From Mycobacterium sp. PSTR-4-N (lineage in GTDB: Bacteria > Actinomycetota > Actinomycetes > Mycobacteriales > Mycobacteriaceae): 64,000 nucleotides of DNA. Made by a program: the position numbers and the translations under genes. Where the stretch lies: NCBI RefSeq assembly GCF_022348085.1, contig NZ_JAKRFN010000007.1:165943-229942 (forward strand), read 5' to 3'. This document shows, piece by piece, positions 58,335-64,000 of this stretch (position 1 is its first letter; each line of letters starts with the position of its first letter). Below the pieces are notes generated by a model that worked only from the letters and a program-made list of their open reading frames with translations, did no database searches and was not told the DNA's origin.

Positions 58335-58377
58335 GGAATTCCTTTCGGAGCGACAAACATACGTACAGTTCAACTGG

Positions 58378-58393
58378 ATACCCCTAGGGGTAT
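58378..58393. promoter_or_regulatory. CstR/CsoR-type operator upstream of peroxiredoxin
   Basis: ATACCCCTAGGGGTAT is a perfect 16-bp palindrome of the G-tract type bound by CsoR-family repressors, 45 bases before the peroxiredoxin start. Confidence 0.8.
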
Positions 58394-58526
58394 ATTCCAG
58401 GGACAATGCTGACGTTTGCTGCGCAGTTTTGACGTTGGCAGCAGGCCCGAACCCCATCCCGGCGGCTACGGCGGGTGGCGTTGGGTATGGCCACTTGTCG
58501 CCGGTGACGTTGGTCGGGCTGGGTGA

Positions 58527-59876
58527 TTACTTCGCGGTCAGGCCCAGCTCCCCGGCTTTGGCGAACGTGTCATCGATCAGAACGACCTCTAGGCCAGCGC
58601 GGTCGAGCAGCGACGTTGCGATGGAGGCGCGGTAGCCCGATCCGCAGTGGACCCATACCGGCCCGGCGGGCATGTCGTCGAGTCGGTTCGGCAATTCGTG
58701 CAGGGGAATGTTGGTGGCGCCGGGGATGTGCTCTTTGTCGTATTCATGGGTTTGTCGTACGTCCAGAACGGACGTCGATCCGGAACCGAGATTCTCTGCG
58801 AGATCAGCGAAATCGGCGACCGGGTAGGAACCGAGCTGGCTGCCGTCGGCGAGTGTGTCGATGGGGTTGGTGGCAGCACCGGTGAGGCGATCGACGCCGA
58901 TGCGTACCAGTTCGCGTTTGGCCTCGGCGACGTGTTCGGCCGACTCGCCGATCACCGTGATCGGTGCACCCCAGTCGTAGAGCCAGCCGAAGTAGCTGAC
59001 GAACGATCCGGACAACTCGAAACCCAGAGTGCCGGGGAGGTGACCGGCGGCGAATGCCGTCCGGGTGCGCAGGTCCACGACCCATTCGCCGGCGTCGATC
59101 CGACGACGCAGCTCGGCGGGGTCGACGATCACCGGTGGTGTCAGGTCTACCGGTGGGGGCCCCTCGCGGTTGATGACACCCATGTGGGCGTAGTAGGCGG
59201 GGTAGGCCGACAGTCCAGCGAGCAGTTCGTCGACAAAGCTCTGTTCGTCTTGGGTCAGGGCCGGGTTGGTGCTGCGTTGTTCGGCGATGGTCGAGGAGTC
59301 CCCGGACGCGGGTGTGGCCGCGCAGAAGCTGCCGAAGCCGTGGGTCGGGTAGATCGGGGTGTCGGATGGTAGGTGGTCGGCGAGTTTGTGGACCGAGTGG
59401 TACTGGGCGTGTGAGAGATCTTCGGTCTCATCGGGCCCGATGAGGTCGGTGCGTCCAGTGGTGCCGTACAGCATCGAGCCGCCGGTGAACACACCGTGGA
59501 CCGTGCCGGTGTCGTCACGCAGCACGTAGCTGACGTGGTGGTGGGTGTGGCCAGGGGTATGCAGCACCTCGAGCTGAATCGGCCCGGCGTCGATGACGTC
59601 ACCGTCGGCGACTGCGCGTCGGTCGTAGTCGACGTCATCGCCTGCCGGCACGGCGTAGTCGGCGCCGACGCTGCGGGACAGTTCCAGTCCGCCGGTCACG
59701 TAATCGTTGTGCAGGTGGGTTTCCAGCACGTGGGTGATGCGGACCCGGGCCTTCTCGGCGAGAGTGAGGACGCGGTCGATGTCGCGTTGCGGATCGACCA
59801 CGACCGCGATGCCGTGGTGGGTAACCAGGTAGCTGCGGTCACCGAGTCCGGAGGTTTCGATGATTGAGACGTCCAT
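58527..59876 (-). CDS. Metallo-beta-lactamase-rhodanese fusion (persulfide dioxygenase type)
   Basis: 449 aa from the ATG at 59876 with AAGGAG before it. N-terminal ETHE1/persulfide-dioxygenase-like domain: ETHLHNDYVTGG, HTPGHTHHHVSY and the iron/zinc-ligand Asp/His set. C-terminal two rhodanese repeats; the last has the active Cys in VHCGSGYRAS, the first lacks it. CstB-type enzymes oxidise low-molecular-weight persulfides to sulfite and transfer sulfane sulfur. Last gene of the operon that begins at 62270. Confidence 0.9.
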   Translation of the reverse strand: MDVSIIETSGLGDRSYLVTHHGIAVVVDPQRDIDRVLTLAEKARVRITHVLETHLHNDYVTGGLELSRSVGADYAVPAGDDVDYDRRAVADGDVIDAGPIQLEVLHTPGHTHHHVSYVLRDDTGTVHGVFTGGSMLYGTTGRTDLIGPDETEDLSHAQYHSVHKLADHLPSDTPIYPTHGFGSFCAATPASGDSSTIAEQRSTNPALTQDEQSFVDELLAGLSAYPAYYAHMGVINREGPPPVDLTPPVIVDPAELRRRIDAGEWVVDLRTRTAFAAGHLPGTLGFELSGSFVSYFGWLYDWGAPITVIGESAEHVAEAKRELVRIGVDRLTGAATNPIDTLADGSQLGSYPVADFADLAENLGSGSTSVLDVRQTHEYDKEHIPGATNIPLHELPNRLDDMPAGPVWVHCGSGYRASIATSLLDRAGLEVVLIDDTFAKAGELGLTAK

Positions 59877-59895
59877 GTGTTGCTCCTTCGTGGGT

Positions 59896-60669
59896 TCAGT
59901 GGAGGAAGAGGGTGTCGACGAGCACGTAGGCGGCGACGGCGAACACCATGTAGGCGAACCAGCGCTGCAGACGGGTGGTGTCGGTTTTGGTGCCGAAGTA
60001 TCCGGCGACCAGTGAGGTGGCCATCGCGGCGGCGACGAACGAGCCGGTGACCCACCAGTCAACGGTGATACCGCCCAGGTGAGACGCGATGCCGGCGACG
60101 GAGTTGGCAATGATGATCAACAGCGAGGTGCCGATAGCCGTGGACATTTCGATACCGAGCACCACGACCAGCGCCGGGATGATGAGGAATCCGCCGCCGA
60201 CGCCGAACAGTCCGGTGAGCAGGCCGACCAACAGTCCAGCCCCGATCGACCGGGGTGCACAGCGGCGCCAGTTGACCTGGCCGGACCGCACCTCGCAGGC
60301 GGTTCCCTTGGTGCCCTGGTCGGCGAGCATGCGGATGCCCGCCAGGACCATGACGACGGCGAATCCGATCATCAGTACCGGCTGGGGCAGGTGAGCACTG
60401 ATGGCGCTGCCGGCAATCGTCGCCGGTATCCCGGCGGCGGCGAATATCCCCGCCATGCGCCACCGCACCTGGTGGGCCCGGATCTTGGGCAGCACGCCGA
60501 CCGCGGAGGCCGCGGCGACGACGATCAGCGAGATAGGGATCGCCTGCTCCACGCCGAAACCCATCCCGTAGACCAGTGCCGGGACGGCGAGGATGGACCC
60601 CCCGCCGCCGAGCAGACCCAGCAGGACGCCGATCACGGCCCCCAGGGCCAGGCCGGTTGCGATCGCCAT
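59896..60669 (-). CDS. TauE/SafE-family sulfite/sulfur-anion exporter
   Basis: 257 aa from the ATG at 60669; the longer frame adds an unlikely Arg-rich leader. Eight helices expected, with the two TauE/SafE repeats starting GLLGGGGSILAVPALVYG and GLFGVGGGFLIIPALVVV. It exports sulfite or related anions, the expected product of the adjacent persulfide dioxygenases. It lies 19 bases before the MBL-rhodanese gene. Confidence 0.9.
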   Translation of the reverse strand: MAIATGLALGAVIGVLLGLLGGGGSILAVPALVYGMGFGVEQAIPISLIVVAAASAVGVLPKIRAHQVRWRMAGIFAAAGIPATIAGSAISAHLPQPVLMIGFAVVMVLAGIRMLADQGTKGTACEVRSGQVNWRRCAPRSIGAGLLVGLLTGLFGVGGGFLIIPALVVVLGIEMSTAIGTSLLIIIANSVAGIASHLGGITVDWWVTGSFVAAAMATSLVAGYFGTKTDTTRLQRWFAYMVFAVAAYVLVDTLFLH

Positions 60670-60680
60670 GACGGTTGCCT

Positions 60681-60863
60681 CTATCCGTTCGACGCGTTTG
60701 ACCGACGCCGCAACGTGCCGACGAGCCCGCGGGGGGTCCCCGTTGGTTGCGTGCATCGACACCGTCGCGCGGCGGGCACCGAGCCCATGACGTCCTTGAC
60801 GTGTTGGCCGCAGCCATCCCACGTCACCTTGCCGCACACCCGGCAATTAACGGCGTAACACAT
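60681..60863 (-). CDS. Small Cys-rich (zinc-ribbon-like) protein
   Basis: 60 aa with an AAGGAG ribosome-binding site 8 bases before the ATG. Starts MCYAVNCRVCGKVTWDGCGQ, then MGSVPAARRCRC: five to six cysteines in CxxC-like arrangements plus a His. It resembles a short conserved actinobacterial protein found with rhodanese/TauE genes. Function unknown; it could be a sulfane-sulfur or metal acceptor. It lies between TauE and the second MBL-rhodanese gene. Confidence 0.7.
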   Translation of the reverse strand: MCYAVNCRVCGKVTWDGCGQHVKDVMGSVPAARRCRCTQPTGTPRGLVGTLRRRSNASNG

Positions 60864-60890
60864 AGTGAACTCCTTCCGTGAGGGGTCGGG

Positions 60891-62270
60891 TCAGACTGCG
60901 GCGTGGGCGTCGGCCCAGGCGTTGTATCCCCCGAGCAGGTCTGACACCTGCGCAATGTCGTTGGCGCGCAACAACGATGCGGCGACGCTGGAACGCCAGC
61001 CGCCCGCGCAGTGCACGACGATCGGCTTGTCGGTCGGCACCTCGTCGAGGCGCAGACGCAACTGGGCCAGCGGGATGTGCAGCGAGTCGGGGATGGCGCC
61101 GCTGTCGCGTTCGCCGGGGTTGCGGATGTCGATCAGCGTCACCGCGTCGTCGGCCAGCAGCTCCTCCAGCTCGGTGACGGTGGTGCGGGGTGCGGCCTGC
61201 ACCAAATCGGCGAGTTCGGCGGGAAATTGCCCGTCGTGGCCGACGGTGAGGTAGCCGATTGCGTCGTCGGAGCCTATACGCGCCAGCCGCAACGCCGCCT
61301 GCTGCTCGTCACCCGGGTAGGTGATCAGGGCGATTTGCCCGCCGATGTCGGCCACCATGCCACCGGTCTCGGCGAATCGACCGTCGAAGCCCACGTTGAC
61401 CGTCCCCCGCAGGTGTTCGGCGGCGAAGTCCTCGACGCTGCGGGCGTCGAGCACCCGCACACCCGCGTCGAGTGCACCGCGGAGCTGCTGGGGCGTCATC
61501 TCGGGCACGCTGCGGTCGGTCTGCAGTAGGGGGTGCGCCCGCTTGTTCATCGCCGCGTCGGAGGCGAAGTACGCCGGCGCGGCGGGCTGTCCCGCGGTGA
61601 GCATCGCGACGAACACGTCCTCGGGCATCGGCTGCACCGACGGGTTGCTCCGTCGCTGCTCCCCGATGGTGGAGGTGAGTTCGGTGGACAGATTCTTTCC
61701 GCACGACGAACCGGCCCCGTGGGCCGGCATCACCGTCACGGCATCCGGCAAGGTCATGAGCGTGTCGTGCAGCGTGCGGTACATCGCGCGAGCCAGGTCG
61801 CCGGTCGAGCCGTCGCCCAGGTTCACCAGATCCGGGCGGCCGACGTCACCGATGAACAGTGAGTCACCGGTCAGCACGGCCACCGGCTCCGTGCCGGGGC
61901 GCTCGCGGACGAGCACACTGATCGACTCCCAGGTGTGTCCTGGGGTCGACAGGATCTCCAGATCCACCTCGCCTAGCGACAGATGCTCTCCGTCGGACAG
62001 TCGGCGGATCGGATAGTCGGTCTCGGCGGCTTCGCCGAACCCGATCCACGCGCCGGTCGCGTCCACCAATTCCAGGTGGCCGGAGACGAAGTCGGCGTGG
62101 AAGTGGGTGTTGATCACCCCGTCGATGGTCAGCCCGAACCTGCGCGCATCATCGAGATAGTCGCCGATGTCGCGGCGCGGATCGACGACCACCGCGCGGC
62201 CGGTGGTCTCATCCCCGATCAGGTACGACGCATGCGACAGGCACTCGATGTAGTACTGCTCCAAGATCAT
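60891..62270 (-). CDS. Metallo-beta-lactamase-rhodanese fusion
   Basis: 459 aa with GGAA before the ATG. N-terminal persulfide-dioxygenase-like domain (THFHADFVSGHLE, STPGHTWESISV, MPAHGAGSSCG). Two rhodanese domains follow; the first has lost its Cys loop (ITYPGDEQQ) and the second retains it (VVHCAGGWRSS). It differs from the 58.5-59.9 kb paralogue mainly in the metal-binding loop and insert. First gene of the operon, facing the triple operator. Confidence 0.9.
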   Translation of the reverse strand: MILEQYYIECLSHASYLIGDETTGRAVVVDPRRDIGDYLDDARRFGLTIDGVINTHFHADFVSGHLELVDATGAWIGFGEAAETDYPIRRLSDGEHLSLGEVDLEILSTPGHTWESISVLVRERPGTEPVAVLTGDSLFIGDVGRPDLVNLGDGSTGDLARAMYRTLHDTLMTLPDAVTVMPAHGAGSSCGKNLSTELTSTIGEQRRSNPSVQPMPEDVFVAMLTAGQPAAPAYFASDAAMNKRAHPLLQTDRSVPEMTPQQLRGALDAGVRVLDARSVEDFAAEHLRGTVNVGFDGRFAETGGMVADIGGQIALITYPGDEQQAALRLARIGSDDAIGYLTVGHDGQFPAELADLVQAAPRTTVTELEELLADDAVTLIDIRNPGERDSGAIPDSLHIPLAQLRLRLDEVPTDKPIVVHCAGGWRSSVAASLLRANDIAQVSDLLGGYNAWADAHAAV

Positions 62271-62332
62271 CGCCGGTTCCTTTCAGTCCGTGTTCGGGCG
62301 CTCTTCGCGACGGCCCACTGCACAGTCCTACA

Positions 62333-62416
62333 ATACCCATGGGGGTATTTATTCCGACTTCAGGTATACCCCTATGGGTATGTTACCGTCTAGCAGTAAT
62401 TACCCCCATAGGTATA
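62333..62416. promoter_or_regulatory. Three CstR/CsoR-type operators in a divergent promoter
   Basis: ATACCCATGGGGGTAT (62333-62348), ATACCCCTATGGGTAT (62366-62381) and TACCCCCATAGGTA (62401-62414) lie in tandem between the MBL-rhodanese operon and the plus-strand rhodanese gene. Spacing is about 33-35 bases, allowing joint control of both directions. Confidence 0.82.
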
Positions 62417-62445
62417 CGCCCAACGACTCGATGGAGCCACATTCG

Positions 62446-63030
62446 ATGCCTCACGCCACGATCGACGCCGCAGCGCTGCACGACCAGCTCTCGTCGGCCA
62501 ATCCGCTCCGTCTCATTGACGTTCGGACCCCCGCGGAGTTCGAGACCCACCACATCAATGGCGCCTACAACGTTCCACTCGACCTGCTGCGCGAGCACCG
62601 CGACGAGATCGCCAGCCACCTCGACCAGCGGGTGGTGCTGATCTGCCGCTCCGGTCAGCGCGCCGCCCAAGCTGAGGAATCGCTGCGCCAAGCTGGGCTG
62701 AGGAACGTCTCCATCCTGGAAGGCGGCATCTCCGGCTGGCGGGCCGGTGGGTTCGCCGTCAACCGCGGCAAGCAGCGGTGGGATTTGGAGCGCCAGGTGC
62801 GTCTGATTGCCGGGCTGATCGTCGCGTTGACCGTGCTGGCCAGCCCGTTCATTCCCTACCTCGAATGGGTGGCCTTTGCGATCGGGACCGGCCTTACCGT
62901 CGCCGCGCTGACAAACACCTGCGCCATGGGGATGCTGCTGGCCCGGCTCCCCTACAACCGCGCCGGCGTCAGCTGCGACGCTGCAACCATCGTCAACCAG
63001 CTGGCGCCCGCATCGCAGACTCCCAGGTGA
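62446..63030 (+). CDS. Rhodanese-DUF2892 membrane protein
   Basis: 194 aa from the ATG at 62446, 9 bases after GGAG. N-terminal rhodanese domain (RLIDVRTPAEF, VLICRSGQRAAQ with the active Cys), then two membrane helices (LIAGLIVALTVLASPF and FAIGTGLTVAAL) of the DUF2892 type and TCAMGMLLARLPYNR. It probably handles sulfane sulfur at the membrane. It is transcribed away from the operon and followed by the repressor gene. Confidence 0.9.
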   Translation: MPHATIDAAALHDQLSSANPLRLIDVRTPAEFETHHINGAYNVPLDLLREHRDEIASHLDQRVVLICRSGQRAAQAEESLRQAGLRNVSILEGGISGWRAGGFAVNRGKQRWDLERQVRLIAGLIVALTVLASPFIPYLEWVAFAIGTGLTVAALTNTCAMGMLLARLPYNRAGVSCDAATIVNQLAPASQTPR

Positions 63031-63110
63031 TACGACCGCAAACACGACTGCACACACACGTCGATACGCTGCCGCCGCTTCGGGAATCTCGATGGCGGCG
63101 GTGTCGTTGA

Positions 63111-63440
<330 letters not shown>

Positions 63441-63463
63441 AGAAGCTACGACAAAGGAGTCAT

Positions 63464-63862
63464 ATGAGCATCGCCCTAGCTATCAGCCTGAAAACCAGCT
63501 TCGACGAAGCGGTAGCCCGCACCCGAGAAGCGCTGTTGGAACAAGGTTTCGGCGTTCTCACCGAGATCGACGTCAAGTCCACCCTCAAGAACAAGCTCGA
63601 CGCAGACATCGAAAACTACTTGATCCTGGGCGCATGCAACCCGCCATTAGCCCACCGCGCGATCACCGCGAACCGGCAAATCGGGCTTCTGCTGCCCTGC
63701 AACGTCGTTGTACGCAGCGACCCCGACGATCCAAGCACCACCCTCGTCGAGGCCATGAACCCGCAACTGCTCGTCGACGTCACCAACGAACCGCAGCTTC
63801 AACCAATCGCACACGACGTCGCCGCCAAACTCAAAGCCGCGATCGAATCCTTGACCGCGTAA
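63464..63862 (+). CDS. DUF302 protein
   Basis: 132 aa with an AAAGGAG ribosome-binding site 4 bases before the ATG. DUF302 fold: FDEAVARTREALLEQGFGVL, then YLILGACNPPLAHRAI with a Cys in the conserved loop and GLLLPCNVVV with a second. DUF302 proteins are often found with sulfur or metal-stress genes. It closes the CstR gene cluster, 23 bases after the repressor. Confidence 0.88.
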   Translation: MSIALAISLKTSFDEAVARTREALLEQGFGVLTEIDVKSTLKNKLDADIENYLILGACNPPLAHRAITANRQIGLLLPCNVVVRSDPDDPSTTLVEAMNPQLLVDVTNEPQLQPIAHDVAAKLKAAIESLTA

Positions 63863-64000
63863 CCCCGGAAGTATTGCCGGGCACCCGACCACCCGTTCGT
63901 CCATCTCTCTTTCCGCCCTCGTCACTCGACGTTTCTCGGCGGCTGATCTCCCACATTTTCGGCGCTGTCGCCGATTTCGAGCGACTATCACCGCTGAACG

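Overview
The window is high-GC actinobacterial DNA. Its gene content points to a mycobacterium (Mycolicibacterium-like): two L,D-transpeptidases, a RipA-like NlpC/P60 enzyme, a CopD-CtaG fusion, a BlaI/BlaR-type pair without a penicillin-binding sensor domain, and frequent GTG and leaderless starts. It reads as accessory DNA, either a plasmid or a large genomic island. It carries metal and sulfur stress operons, a plasmid-type ParB-like gene, tyrosine recombinases, a Tn554-type element, a toxin-antitoxin pair, an IetAS-type defence locus and several decaying genes.

Region 1 (1-33 kb) is an envelope and respiration module. It holds thiol-disulfide and cytochrome c maturation proteins (DsbA-like, CcdA, CcsB, TlpA/ResA-like), cytochrome c oxidase parts and assembly factors (CtaD, CtaE, CopD-CtaG, a second CtaG), copper-type proteins (CopC, a cupredoxin-like protein, DUF305), a P1B-4 metal ATPase coupled to a cyclase-YHS fusion, and peptidoglycan enzymes (two L,D-transpeptidases, an M23 peptidase, an NlpC/P60 enzyme, a lytic transglycosylase). 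At its centre lies a BlaI/CopY-type repressor followed by an M56 protease. Near-identical dyads of the form CTACTAT-N5-TACGTAG occur upstream of at least eight transcription units between 4.2 and 31.2 kb, and related dyads sit upstream of the repressor gene. I infer one dispersed regulon joining oxidase assembly, thiol/copper handling and cell-wall remodelling. Three of the operators lie directly against the start codon of a small, apparently leaderless gene.

Region 2 (33-41 kb) has an AraC regulator, a sterol-desaturase-type hydroxylase, a VapBC45-type toxin-antitoxin pair and an arsenic operon (arsR-acr3-arsC-arsC-FAD oxidoreductase). Region 3 (41-45 kb) is degraded plasmid-type DNA with frameshifted genes, an HNH pseudogene and a tyrosine recombinase. 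Region 4 (45-53 kb) is defence-like: a DUF4935 PIN protein, an AlbA_2/Schlafen-type protein split by a +1 frame change at a UGA-C stop, an AAA+ ATPase/subtilase pair resembling IetAS, and a secreted nuclease. Region 5 (53-57.4 kb) is a ParB-like gene cut by a Tn554-type tnpA-tnpB element. Region 6 (57.6-63.9 kb) is a persulfide/sulfide detoxification regulon: peroxiredoxin, two metallo-beta-lactamase-rhodanese proteins, a TauE exporter, a small Cys-rich protein, a rhodanese-DUF2892 protein, a CstR-like CsoR-family repressor and a DUF302 protein. Five ATACCCC/GGGGTAT operators mark its promoters.

All family assignments come from reading motifs by eye; no database search was run.
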